The notes below the pieces were generated by a model. It searched no databases and was not told the origin of the DNA. It saw only the letters and a list, made by a program, of their open reading frames with translations. 64,000 nucleotides of DNA from Cyanophora paradoxa (taxonomy: Eukaryota > Glaucocystophyceae > Cyanophorales > Cyanophoraceae). The stretch covers positions 124,001-188,000 of the forward strand of contig QPMI01000457.1 in assembly GCA_004431415.1 (NCBI GenBank), given 5' to 3'. The stretch's first letter is position 1, and every line of letters begins with the position of its first letter. Below, in pieces: positions 1 through 11,740 of this stretch. A program made the position numbers and the translations under genes.

Positions 1-2878
1 CGAATTCTCCCCGTTGGACTGGACATCGCGACCCAGGACGCCCTCGGGTTCTCCGTGCGCGAGAACCTGGTCGACGAGTTCCCCGACGCGTCCCTAGGCC
101 TGGGCGCGGGCGAGGAGCCGGCGGGCCGCGACCCGGACGGGCTCGGGGAGCGGGTCAAGTGCGTCCTGCACAGCGCGAACTACTTCGGTGCGCGTATTAT
201 GCATGCGCAATATTAATTCGAGCGCTTCGCCTCTCATTGCGAGCAGGCCTGGAGGTGAAGGAGTTCCTGCTGTACGCCTCCCGGCGCCTGCCGGACGGCT
301 CCGCACTCGCCGTGAAGCCCACGGCCGACCTCGTCGACGGCGTTTGGTACCTCCCCGACCATGTCTTTGATTTCCGGGCCGAAATTCGCAGCTCAGGGGC
401 TGACAATGACCGAATTTGGGGCGTCGCGCAGGACGTCGATTCGCTTCCGCGAGCGGCTCCGCAGCCTCACCGTCTTCCACGCCTCCGCCGCGGGCGGCCC
501 CCGGCCCTTCGGGGGCTCCAGCAGCTGCCGGTGCGCTCTCCTTGCGATAGATCTAAATTTATGTCTAAGTGCTGATAAATATTCGAGCTGATTCAAACAC
601 GTCGACGTCGTCGATCGCAGGCTCTCCATTCTGTACTACAACGACAAGCCGAAGTTCAATGTCCTGAGGCTGGTCCCCGACTTCTGTGCGTTCTGCCTGC
701 TTTGGTGATTAATATTCGGGTCTACAAGTTAATTCCGCCCAGTGACTCGACTCTGTACATGCCCAGGGTGGCGCCGCGTCTACTCCCGGATCCTGGCCAA
801 CATGGCTATCCGGATCAAGCGGCACCTCCTGAGCCTCGCCATGGGGCCCGCGCCCTCGGGCGGCCCGCCGCTGCCGGAGGCCCCCCGGGGCCTCCGCGTC
901 CCATTCGCAAGCGGGTCTGCGGCGTTCCCGTCGATTGCGAGCTCGCGGCGGGTCGGGGATCTGGAGGCGCCGCCCTCGCCCGCGGCCGGCGCGCTCGCGT
1001 CGGCCGCCCGCGCGCACGTGCACGCCGGCGGGCGCGATCGCGAGTCTCCCTTCGTGCTCCACTCGTACAGTGCCGGCGCGCGGGCGGCACACGCACACCC
1101 GGCGAACGCCGCGCTGGAGAACGTCGAGGAGGCGAACGGCATCAACTCGCTCTACCGGAGGCTCGTCAAGGACGGCTACGACCCCGAGAACGCCATCGAC
1201 CGCGAGCTTGAGGCGCGCAAAATTCGAAATTCTGCGATTTATTCGGATCCGTTCGTCTCACGGCGCACTGCAGAGCGCGCACGTGGTCGCCCTCCAGGTC
1301 AGTCTCCAGCATTTCGCGCATTTTCGCGGCGGTTGGGGGCCCGTCTGAGATTTTCGCAGGAAGCGGCGCGGGCGAGCCTGGACCTCTCGCTCCGCCTTTC
1401 CGGCCTCTCCCTCGCCGAAGGGGCGCCCGCAAAGGCCTCGCGATCGCCGGCTTCTGCTGGCGGTGCCCTCGCGATTGGCGGGACGGGTGCCGGCGGGGCA
1501 GCCAAGACCGGCTGCCGGCCCCGGCCGTGGGCCATCCTCGACGATGGCGACGGGGGCGAGGTGGATGGTCCGGAGGGCCCCAGGAAACTGCGCCCGCCCT
1601 TCGTCTCCTGGGGGGTACGCAAGCCCGTCACCTGCGAGGCCACGGCCAGACCTTGTCTCAAATTTCTGCCTCCTAACCCGAATGCGTGGTGTGCGCTTTC
1701 TGCAGGTGCCCCAACTGCCCCAAGCCGGCCAGCTGCAAGAGGAGCTGTCCATTGGCCGTCCGGTCCAGGGCAGCCGCGAGCACCTGCACCTGCACCCCCT
1801 CACGGCCGCGGCGCCGGCCGTCCCCGTCACCATGCTTCGGGCTTCCGCGGGAGCGTTAGCCCCAGCCCCGGACAGGGCAATGAAAGCGGAGCCGGCCGCG
1901 CGGGCGGGTTCGCGCTCGCGATCGGCGCGAAAATCGGACGACGACAGGTTCGCATGCAAATTTCCGCGGTCCTGTGATAATGCGCAAAATTACGCCGTCG
2001 GTCCCCTTAAATTTGGCGCAGCAAGCCGGCCTACCTCGCTGTGGCTCAGCTCCGCGCGGCTCGGGCGCCGGCCAAAGGGTCCGATGTCTCTGATCAACGA
2101 GGTGAGCACGTTATTTAGTTTGACCTAAATAAGTACGGCTCTATCACCATCACTTGCAATTGCATTTGATTGTGCTTGCGAGCAGCAAGCGTACGAGTGC
2201 CGGAACCACCCTGCACCTGCACCTGCCACCTGCTCGAGCTGCAGGCTGCGGCGGCGGAGCGGCTGCCTGGGCTGCGCAGCCTCCGCCCCCTTGTTCCCAA
2301 AGGCGCGGTCGCTCCAGTCGTCAATTCATCTCAACTGCCCGGTACGGCTTCTGTAAAGGCCCTTGTAATTGTCCCGGTCGTCTTTTTATCTGAGACTGAA
2401 GCACCCCCCACGAATTTCCGCCACAGCAACGCCCAGCTGCACCGGCGGCAAGTGCGTCTGCACCGCGAATCCGCAAGTCCATGCTCCGGCGCTCGTCAAC
2501 AAGCATTCCATTCCGGTGCCATCACTGGCATGCACGAAAGTCGATGGCGAGGTCCGATCGCAAGGCGTCGGAATGCAAGACGCGTACGGCACCGCCGTTT
2601 ACGTTTTCGGACCGAGCCCCGACGACCCCAGCGACGTTGATGCGCAATCCCGCGCGCCGCCCATGGCCATGGGGGCGGCGGGGGCCTCGACCTCCAGCTC
2701 GAGCTCGCCGACAGCGGCGACCTCGGGCATGACGCCGGCGCAGTCGCCTCCGCCCGGCGCGGCGTTCGTGATCACGCAGCTGGCCCAGGCCGCCCAGCTC
2801 TGCGACACCTTCTTCGACAACGAGCCGGATCCAGTGGATTTTACCTCTGTTCCCACATTCAATCTCCACGATTTTTGA
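1..2878 (+). CDS. 3' part of a multi-exon host gene, function not recognised
   Basis: A chain of exon-like stretches reads on + from the window edge. One runs through about 34-189 and ends at a GTGCGC donor; a second starts at about 250 and reads GLEVKEFLLYASRRLPDG. Others lie at about 440-535 (RFRERLRSLTVFHASA), 619-690 (LSILYYNDKPKFNVLRL), 765-860 and 1,115-1,215 (RRLVKDGYDPENAIDREL). Around 1,705-1,770 one frame is cysteine-rich (CPNCPKPASCKRSC), and a short Cys-rich stretch recurs near 2,435. The last exon appears to be Ser/Ala-rich low complexity (about 2,640-2,875), ending in a TGA at 2,876-2,878 followed by AT-rich DNA. I recognise no family. Exon joins are inferred from composition and GT/AG sites, and the 5' end is outside the window. 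It could be more than one gene. Confidence 0.4.
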
Positions 2879-3707
2879 TTTTTTTGAATTATCTCTTAAT
2901 ATTGCGCGATCAGTCTTTTTGTATACGTAGTCACTGACGTTTATTGCGGTGAAGCATACGCAGCGTGAAAATTAGACAGCAATCCGGATTAGTAGGTTAT
3001 AGCTTCTTTTCCCGATCGCGACATTCGATCGCGAACGTTAACTCGATCGCTTGTCTCAGTGCGCGTCCGCGTGCACGTGCCAGCGCACGGTCGCTGCTTC
3101 GTATTCATTAATATTTTTCTATTAATATTAATCGACATTACAGTCGCGAATGGCGAGGCACGCGTACGAGCCGCGGCCCGCGGGCTGTTCACTCGAGCTC
3201 GTCATTCCGAAGTTCGAATCAGGCCCGTCCCACCGTTGCTCACGGCATGCAGCGGCCCCCGACCCCGCGCCGCGGCGAGTGGCTGCCGGCGCCGGGCGCG
3301 GCGCCCGGCGCGCAGGGACCCGGGAGCTGCTTGCGCAGCAGCACTGCGCATGCGTAGCTGCAGGCTGCAGCTGCAGTGCGCCTGCGGCATCAGCACTGTC
3401 ATTGAGCAGCGAGCACGCATGTGCACTGCGGCAGTTGCAGCTCTCGGCTCTTGCCAGCGTGAATTCCGAAGTTCGCCGTGAAATCGTGAAAACCGAAATC
3501 CCCGCCGGGCCGATCGCGACTCGCGAGCTAGCGCTAGATCTAGAGCCAACGCCGCCCATGGCCAACGGCGCACACTGGGCGCAGGCTCCGAGGATAAAGC
3601 TCGAAAAACCCCGAGACTCGAGGATTTGTCGCGTTCCGGTACCCGGGGCCGGGCAGGTTCGGCTTTCCTCGGCGGTTTCTGCAGCGAAGACCAAAGAGAG
3701 CGGTGTG
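2879..3707. other. intergenic region, AT-rich then GC-rich
   Basis: From 2,879 to about 3,150 the DNA is AT-rich with no coding appearance, consistent with a 3' end followed by a promoter region. From 3,150 to 3,707 long open frames exist on both strands, but they are low-complexity Ala/Arg-rich and look like composition artefacts. I see no RNA gene here. Confidence 0.4.
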
Positions 3708-6700
3708 ATGGGCTGCAAGAATGCAAAGAGCGCAGGCAAGCAAGCGCAGGCGCAGGCACCTCCTGCAGCAGCACAGCTGAACCCCGCTGCGGCCAGCCAC
3801 GCGCACGGCAAGACCCGGACGGAAGCCCAGAACGTGTTCATCGGCCCTTCAGTCGCTGCATCGCACGGCGCCGTTGCAGCGGATCCGGATGGGCATGTGC
3901 AGCAGCTCGCCAGTGAGTTATTTGCAATTGAGCGCGCGCTAGCGTCAACGTTTCGAATTTCCCCACATGTCCGATCTGCTCGCCGTTACCGCCTTAAGCT
4001 TCGACGCGCAGCGCACCAGGGGCACCGGTCTCGCGGACTTCCCTCAGATGGCGCTGCGGGGTCCAAAGCTCGAGGCGCCGCGGCCGTCGACATACGTAGC
4101 GCGCCAGCGACCGGGTGTGCACGCCCGCACGCCGGCGCCGCGGCCGGCGGCGCCTTAAGCAGCTTGCATGCGCGATACGTTACTTGTGCCCTCTGCGCCT
4201 TGAGCTTCCGCACGCGCGCAGGGCGGGGGCGGGCCCGGGGGCCGGGGCCTTCCAGCGGGACCCGAGCGAGGGCCTCGCGCCGGCGGAGATCGAATTCGCG
4301 GCTCGCGCCCTGGCCAAGTGCCGCGAGCAGCGCACCGTCCGCATCTTCCTCAGCTCCACCTTCCGCGGTCCGGCCCCGCCCCGCCCCGCCCACGGCCGCC
4401 GGCGCCCGGCCCTCAGGCCTAGGAACACTTCAGCTCACGGCTCCGATATCGATCGCGAGGGCAGACATGCAACGGGAGCGGGACGTGATGAACGCGCGCG
4501 TCTTCCCCGCCCTGCGCGAGCTCTGCACCTCCCGCGGCCTCTTCCTCGTCCCCGCCGACCTCCGCTGGTCCGGCCCCGCGCCCCGCGCCCCGCGCCCGCC
4601 CTACGAGGGCGAGCTGAAGGGGGGAGACGGGCGCGCGGGGGGCAGGGGCGTGACGGCGGAGGAGTCGGCGGGCGGCTCGGTGCTGACGATCTGCCTGAGC
4701 GAGCTGGACCGGTGCCAGCCGTACGTCGTCGTCACGGTCGGGCAGCGCTACGGCTGGTCCTTCGCCGCCTCCCCCGGCGACGCCCTCCTGACCGCCACCT
4801 TCGACCGCGTCCGCTCCGCCCCGCTCCTCCCTCCCCCTTCCCGCCCGCCCCCGCACCCCGCCGTTGCCTCCAGTCCAGCCTGCCCCCTCGAGCCCCCGTC
4901 GGCAGCCCCTCCCCCCCTTCCGCTGTCTAGATTTTCCTTGTTTCCATCCTCCCTCCCCCTGCCCCACGTCTCTGCCTTCCAACTTTCGACACCGCCCTCC
5001 CTTCCTACCTCCCCTCCCCCACCCCTCCTCCGGCCATCCCCCCCTCCTCCCGCCCCCGGCCCCCCCGCTGCTCTGAGTCTAGATCCTCCTTCATATAGCT
5101 AATATAGCTATAGTTGCCCCGCCTCCGGCCACACACCATCCCGCCCCCCCCCCCCCATCCCCCTCCTCCCCCCCCAATCCCCCTCCTCCCCCCGCCCCCC
5201 CTTCCCCCTCCCCCCTTCTCCCCGTCCTCCCCCCCTTCCCCCCCCCCCCCTTCCCTCCCTGCCCCGCTTTCATTCCATCCACCCATCCTCCGTCTCCTGC
5301 AGCTGCCCCCGTTCCGCCCCCCCGCTCCGCCCCGTTCCGCCCCACGGGTAGCGCCGCTCCTCACGCCGCCTCGGCCCGACCGCAGGCGGTGGCCGACGGT
5401 ACGCGTTTGTCGACGGCCTCCGCGACCGCAGCGTCACCGAAGTGCGCCTCTGTCTTCTTTCTGAGCCCGGCCCACGCCCTCCTGCAGCTGATCCCTGCGC
5501 GCAGTGCGAAATTCAGTACGGTGGTGCCCACGGCCTCGCGCGCGCCCCTTCCCGCGCTTGCCTCGCCCACGGCCTCCCCCCCCCCCCCCCCCCCCCCCCC
5601 CCCCGCGCGCAGCCCTGCGGCCGCACCTTCGCGACCCCCTCCGCAAGGCGAGAGCCGGCCCTTGTCGCCCGTGGCCGCCTCCCGCCCTGACTGTGCGGCG
5701 GCAGCTCTTCTACCAGCGGGACGCCGGCTGGGCCGCCGCGAACGTGCCGGAGGCCGAGCGCGCCACCTTCCTGCCCGGTGCGATCGCTAGCGCTGCGCCC
5801 GCGGCGGCCGGCCCTCCACGCGTACGATGAACTCAGCATTCGACGTCTCATGGCCGCGGGGCGCGGGCAGAGAACGCGGCGTGCGAGGCGAAGGCGAAGG
5901 CACTCGTCGCGGAGATCGCCGCCGCCGGCTACCCCATCCGCCCCTACCCCTCCGTGCGCCTTTCCGCAGCGCGCCGCCGGCGCCGCGCCACCGACGCCGA
6001 GGCGCGGGCAGCCGGAGGCGCTGTGCGATGCGCTGCTGGCGGACCTGAGCGGGGCGATCGAGCGGGACTTCCCCGTGGAGCCCGAGCCGGGCCCGCTGGA
6101 GGCGGCGCGCGCCGCCCACGCCGCCTTCCTCGCCTCCCGCCTCCGCTTCTACCTCGCCCGCCCCGCCCTCGACCGGCCCCTCGACGCCTACGCCGCCGCC
6201 CCAGCCGACGGCACGGGCCTCGTCGTCGAGGGCCGCTCGGGCCTCGGCAAGTCCAGCCTCATCGCCTCGTTCATCCGCGTGCGCTTTCGCGACCCCGGCC
6301 CGGCCCGCCCGCCGGAGATCGTGACCGCCCGGCCGGGCGGCAGCGCGTGGAGGGGGCGCGGCGGGTGGTGTACCACTTCGTGGGCGGCGCCGCGAACAGC
6401 GCGGACCACGCCGGCGTCATGCGGCGCCTCGTGGCCGAGCTCCACGCCGCCGCGGGGGCGCCCGGCGAGGCCGCCGTCCCCGACGAGGACGACCTGCGCG
6501 CCCGCCCGCTTTTTCGCGGGCTTTGAATTTCGCGCTGCCCGGCTGACGAATTTCGCAGGCTGCCGGCGGCGCTGTGGGGCGCGATGACGGCGGCGGGGGC
6601 GGCGCCCGGCGGCGCTCTCATCGTGGTGGACTCGCTGGACCAGCTGCTCAACCGGCCCGGCGCCCTGGCACGCCCGCCCGGCCCCGCCCCGCGTGCGGCC

Positions 6701-9700
6701 ACGCCGAAGCTGATCTCGCCGTGACCGCAGGACCTGACGTGGCTGGTGGGGGCCGGGGGCTCGCCCCTGCCGCCGGGAGTCAAGATGGTGGTATCGGTCG
6801 TGCCCCGCGACGCGGCGAGCGGCGAGGCCGGCCTCGACGGCGGCCGGGCGCACGCGGCTCTCGCCGCCGGCGCCGCCGCCGCCTGGCCCCGCCTCGCCAT
6901 GGCGCCCTTCTCGCCCGACGAGCGCACCGGCGTCATCCACGTGCGCCCGCGCCCGATCGGCCTCGCGACCGCCGACGGCCCTCGGGCCTCACTCGAGCTC
7001 GTCCCGTCACGACCGCGCAGGCGTTCGAGGGGGAGTACCGGAAGAAGCTGGGGGGGGCGATGGCGGGGAAGATCGCGGGGAGCGGCCTGTGCGGCTCGCC
7101 CCTCTTCCTCCTCTCCCTGCTCGAGGAGCTCCGCCTCTTCGGCGTCTTCGAGCGGCTCGAGGCGCACCTCTCCGCCTGCCTCGCCGTCCGCGACGCGGCC
7201 GGCCTCTACGGCCGCATCCTCGAGCGCTGGGAGGCCTCCCACGCCGCCGTGCCGGTGCGGGAGCTCCTCGTCGCGATCGCGTGCAGCCGGGCCGGCCTGC
7301 ACGAGGCCGAGGCGCGGGAGCTCTGCGGGGCGCCGCCCCAGCGGGAGTGGTCGGCGTTCCTCTTCGAGGCGGGGCCCTTCCTCGCCTCGCACGCCGCCCT
7401 CCTCTCCTTCTTCCACTCCTTCCTCCGCCGCGCCGTCGAGGAGCGCTACGGCCTCGCGCCCGGCGGCGAGGGCCGCAAGGCCGCGCACGCCCGCCTCGCC
7501 GACTTCTGGCGGGGCCAGCCGCACGGCCCGCGGCGCGCCCACGAGCTGCCCGAGGCGGCGCTGCAGGCGGGGCGGCTGCGGGGCCTCGCGGCGGCCGTGA
7601 TGGAGCCGCCGACGCTGGCGCTGCTGGACCGCGCGGCGCGGCCCGACCTCGTGCGCTACTGGCGCGCCGTGGGCGAGTCGGCGCCGACGATGGCGGAGAT
7701 CTGCCTCGTGGAGCGCTTCCGCGTCGCGGCGCTGCTGCCGTGCCTGCCGGGCCTCCAGCCGGCCTTCACGGTCCCCCGCGAGCACAACAGCTACGCCGCC
7801 TTCCCCGAGTCCCTCGCGTCCGCCCTGCCCCGCCCCCGCCCCCGCCCCGCCCCGCCCTGCCCTCGACCGACCCGTGCCCCGCAGGAACCCGGATTCGTGG
7901 GACGGGTACCAGGCCTGGCGGCAGTTCGCGCTCGAGTCCGGGACGCTCCGGGGGATCGACTTCACGCGGGGGTACCGCATGGCGTGGGGCGACGGCGTGC
8001 GCTACTCGAACGGCGTCATCTGCGACCGCCTCTTCGCCTCGGACGGGCGCCTCCCGGACGGCTGCTTCTTCCCCGACGTGCCCGTCAAGTGCGCACAGGG
8101 GAACGACAACGGCGAGGCCCTCACCCTCGCCCGCCCCCTCGGCCTCTACGAGTACCACACCTGGGAGGTGCGCGCTGGAACACGCCCCGCTCGCGCCTCC
8201 TTTCTTCTCCGTTTTTCGCGCCCCTGACGCCGGCACGCCTTATTTGTGCAGAACCAATGGGCCAAGCGCGCCAGCCCGACCCCCGGCCCCTCTCAGCTCC
8301 CGTCCTGACCCTGGCCGCGGCCCGGGCGCAGCTCCGTGTCGTACAAGTTCAACCCCGACGACAGGCCCTTCTGGGACAAGGAGGCGGGGAAGCCGACGAC
8401 GGGGCAGCTCTGGGAGCGGATCATCGAGACGGTGGCGGGGCAGGTCGGTCCCCACCACGCCTGCGTCGCCGCCCTCTGCTTCAACCTCGGCTGGCGCCTC
8501 TGGAACGTGCGCCCGGCCTCCCCCTCCCCCCCCCCTCCCCCCCCCTCCCCCCCCCCCCCCCCCCCCCTTCAAATTTCTCAATTTCCACTCCGCCTCCGTC
8601 CCCGCCATCCCCCCTTCCCCCTTCCCTCCCTTTTCCCCCTCCCCCTTGATCCGCCTGATCCACCCAGGGCGCGCGTGCAGGAATGGGAGGCCGAGAGGGG
8701 GCTGCCGTGGCTGCAGCGCTGCGCCGCCATCCGCCTCGAGCACTACGTGCGCATGCGGCCCCGCCCAGCTCTGCCCGCCTTCTTCTCGCGATCGGCGTCA
8801 CCGATCGTTTGGCGGGCAGCCGGAGGCGCACGTGCTGGTGGGCCGGGCGCACGTCGTGCTGGCGGAGTGCTTGGAGGCGGCGGGGAGGCCAGAGGAGGCG
8901 GCGGCGGCCCGCGAGGTCGCTGAGCGGGCGCGCGAGAAGCAGGCCGCGCTGCTCCTCGACGCCGCCGCCTGGCTCGCCGCCGTGCGCCCGACCTGGCCTG
9001 GCTCGGCCTGGCTCGGGCTCTCGATCTTCTAGAGCTGATATCGATGTCGCTGCGGCCGAATCGCGATTCCGCAGATGGGCCGCCTGTTCATCTCGAGCGG
9101 GGACGCCCCCGCCAGCATCGAGTACCTTAGGAAGGCCGTGGACATCTACAACGTGCGCTCCCACTCTGTTTTCGCGTGCTTCAAAATTTTGCAGACGGTC
9201 CAAAATGCGATTTTCGCAGACGGTGGGGTCGGGCAGTGCGAACGAGCACGCGGCGGCGCACGCGGCGGCACTGGAGGCACTGGCGGAGGCGGACGGGCGC
9301 GGCGAGCGGGCCAAGCACCTCGCTGCCGCCCTCGCCCTCCGCGAGGCCGTCTCGGGCCCCCAGCACCCCGACCTGGCCCGCCCCGCCCCGCCCCGCCCCT
9401 CCTGCCCGACGGCGCCTCACACGCGCGCGCGGTGCACAGCTGCTGGCGCTGTGCGCGCTGGGGCGGCTCGCGACGGGCGGGAAGCGGGAGGACTACCTGA
9501 TGCGCGCCGAGGCGATCGCCGCCAAGGCGCTCGGGAAGGCCCACCCGCGGTGCACTCGGCCGGCGCCTCGAGCTTCTCCTCGCGCCCGGCCCGCTGGCCA
9601 CGGCCGCCCATGCGAGGGGATCTAAGGTACGCCGACGTGCTGGAGGCGCGGGAGGCGGGCGAGGCGGACGCGGAGAAGGCGGCGGGGCTGCTGCAGGCGG

Positions 9701-11191
9701 CGGTGCGGGTCAAGGAGCAGGCGCTGGGGGCCTCCCACTGGGAGCTCGCGGGGCCCCTCTGCGCCCTCGGGCGCCGCCTCTCGGCCCTCGGGCGGCACGC
9801 GGAGGCGACGGCGGCGGCGCGGCGCGGGCAGGCGATCGCCGAGCGCGCCTTCCCGGGGCAGCCGCGGGCCGCCGACGCCCTGCGGACCTCGGCCTCTGCC
9901 TCGCGGCCGCCGCGCTCGCCGCGGCGGAGGACCGCGCGGCGCTCGCCGCCGCGGGGGACGAGGCGCACGAGGCGCTCTCGCGGGCGCGGGTCGCGGTGCG
10001 GGCCGTCTGGGTCGGCTACCAGCTGCACAGGAAGGGCGGGGCGGACCGCGGCGAGGGCGCCGAGGCCGCGTACGCGAGCGCGCGGGTCGTCCTCGCCGCC
10101 CTCGCCGACCTCCACACCAAGCTCGCCGACGGTGCGCCCCGCTGATCGATCGTGAATTCAAAGCGAATTCGAATTCGATCGGGGGCAGCGTGGTGGAGGA
10201 AGCACGGGAGCAAGCCGCGGCAGGACTTCCACCTGGGGCAGGCGCGGGAGGCGGACCCGGCGGCCTTCACCAACTTCCAGAAGATGAGCGACCGCTTCGA
10301 TGTCTACCGGGAGGCCCCCGCCGGGGCGCACGCCCTCCTCGAGGACCCCGCCGCCGTCGCCCGCGTGCGCCCGTCTGGCGCAGCCTCTCGCGTTAATTAA
10401 TCTGCGATTAATATCGGGGCGCCGGCGCCGCGGGCAGGTGTCGGCGCACCGCCCCAAGGCGGCGTTCTGCGGGGCGTGCAAGGCGGGCCCGCTGCAGATC
10501 AACGACCTCTACTCCTGTGCCGAGTGCCCCCCGCGGCCCGGAGTGTACCTCTGCACGAGGCGAGAGCTTCCCCGCCCTCCTTCAGCTCCCCCCCCCCTTC
10601 GCCCCCACCCCCCCCCCGTCGCCCCTTCCCCCCCCCCCCCCCCCTTCCGTTCCCCCTGTTGACGGTGCAGCAGCTGCTTTGGGGGCAAGCCGGACCACGC
10701 GGAGCACAAATTTGTGCGGGTGCGCGTCCCTCCCGCCCGCAACCGGCGCCTTCGCGCGCGTCCCGACGGCCTGGGGGCGGCAGGTCGCAGACGTGCCGCG
10801 GCAGGTGCCGCCCGCACCGAAGGAGGGCATGAAGGCGCGGCTGCTGCCCCTGCGCACACGCCCCTCCCCACACTCCCGTCGGCCCGGCGGGCCCTGACAT
10901 GCACGTGGGCCGGCGGCAGCTGTGCACGCGGTGCGAGGCGTGGTTCGACCCGGGGGCGGCGGCGGGCTGCGCCAGCCACTCGGCGTACTTCATGAACTCG
11001 CGGGGCTGGGTCTGCTGCACGTGCGCCAGCGCTATCTTCCTCTCAATATTTCCTTCCTTTACTGTATAATTTCACTATGCAGGAAGCAAGGGCGGGACGC
11101 GCCGGGGTGCCGGAAGGACAGCCACACGGACGCGGCGCGGAAGTGGCAGCAGGACCCGTCGTACGGCACCTACACCTACGTCCCCGCTTGA
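3708..11191 (+). CDS. DUF4062-NACHT-TPR-ZZ finger STAND-type protein (nephrocystin-3-like architecture)
   Basis: Multi-exon host gene. A possible first exon at 3,708-3,912 starts MGCKNAKSAG (Gly2-Cys3, a possible acylation signal); its link to the next exon is uncertain. The DUF4062 core is spread over exons 4,256-4,367, 4,465-4,567 and 4,646 to about 4,807. Joined by GT-AG introns these give the family's FLSSTFRDMQRERD, a DLRWGVT junction and ICLSELDRCQPY...GQRYGW. Around 5,400-5,450 RDRSVTEV follows. A P-loop GRSGLGKSS lies at about 6,231-6,255 and a Walker B-like LIVVDSLDQ at about 6,617-6,643. Helical and TPR-like segments run from about 8,820 to 9,900. A ZZ-type zinc finger (CGACK...CAEC...C...CFGG...H...H) spans about 10,465-10,715 with a poly-C intron inside, and a further Cys-rich stretch is at about 10,920-11,030. 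Stop at 11,189. Family knowledge suggests an oligomerising signalling NTPase; the ligand is unknown. Confidence 0.8.
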
Positions 11192-11200
11192 CGCGCTGCG

Positions 11201-11206
11201 AATAAA
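11201..11206 (+). terminator. AATAAA polyadenylation-type signal
   Basis: AATAAA begins 10 bases after the TGA of the preceding NACHT gene, in the AT-rich gap before the convergent genes. This is consistent with its 3' end but rests on a short motif. Confidence 0.4.
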
Positions 11207-11327
11207 ATTCCGTATCGGCCTTTATATTAGCATTTTGTCCGTCATGTGGTTACGTAGAAGCATGCGCAGTGCACGCGGTAAAATACGACACGATGCATTG
11301 GCCATGGCGACAGAGACAGAAATTCCG

Positions 11328-11702
11328 CTAGAAGCGCGAAGCGATATTAATATTGCTTCTTGGCTGTCTATCACGTATGCGCTTGCGAGTCCACCACCGC
11401 CGCATCAGAACGACGAGTCCCACTAACGACGGTAACAGAAGCAGGAGGCCGAAAGTGCCGAACATGAGTGCGCCCGGCAGTATTTCTCGGTGCAGTACGC
11501 GTAGCTGGCTGGAGGAATAGAAGATCCCAGAGCGATCCAATACAAGTGCGGAAAAAGACCCTAATACGAAAACGAATCCCCAGATAAACAGACCAACTGC
11601 ATCAAAGAAGGTTCTTTGATCGTTGTGCGCGTTATGCTGAAGTAGGATCCTCTGGGCGAGAGCGACTCTCATTTTGACAGGCAACAAATCCACGACAGAC
11701 AT
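11328..11702 (-). CDS. small protein with two predicted membrane segments
   Basis: ATG at 11,702 opens a 124-residue reading frame. Two hydrophobic stretches are clear: about residues 36-57 (GLFIWGFVFVLGSFSALVL) and about 79-103 (LMFGTFGLLLLLPSLVGLVV). The second is followed by a strongly basic tail (RRWWTRKRIRDRQPR), which suggests that end is cytosolic. There is no recognisable family. The frame lies 38 bases downstream of another membrane-protein frame on the same strand, so the two could be parts of one gene or related neighbours. Base composition is lower in GC than the NACHT gene to the left. Confidence 0.5.
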   Translation of the reverse strand: MSVVDLLPVKMRVALAQRILLQHNAHNDQRTFFDAVGLFIWGFVFVLGSFSALVLDRSGIFYSSSQLRVLHREILPGALMFGTFGLLLLLPSLVGLVVLMRRWWTRKRIRDRQPRSNINIASRF

Positions 11703-11740
11703 TCTATTCGATTCAAAATCAAATCGAATACATTATTCAA

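Noticed and set aside
3150-5102. A 650-residue open frame on + across the start of the left NACHT gene
   Set aside because: It is Ala/Arg/Pro low complexity, runs through C-rich introns and cuts across the spliced DUF4062 exons that give a proper domain; it is a GC artefact except perhaps for a short first exon.
6271-8649. Long overlapping frames on both strands (569 and 691 residues)
   Set aside because: They are shadow frames of the NACHT gene and change from domain-like to Arg/Pro-rich at intron borders.
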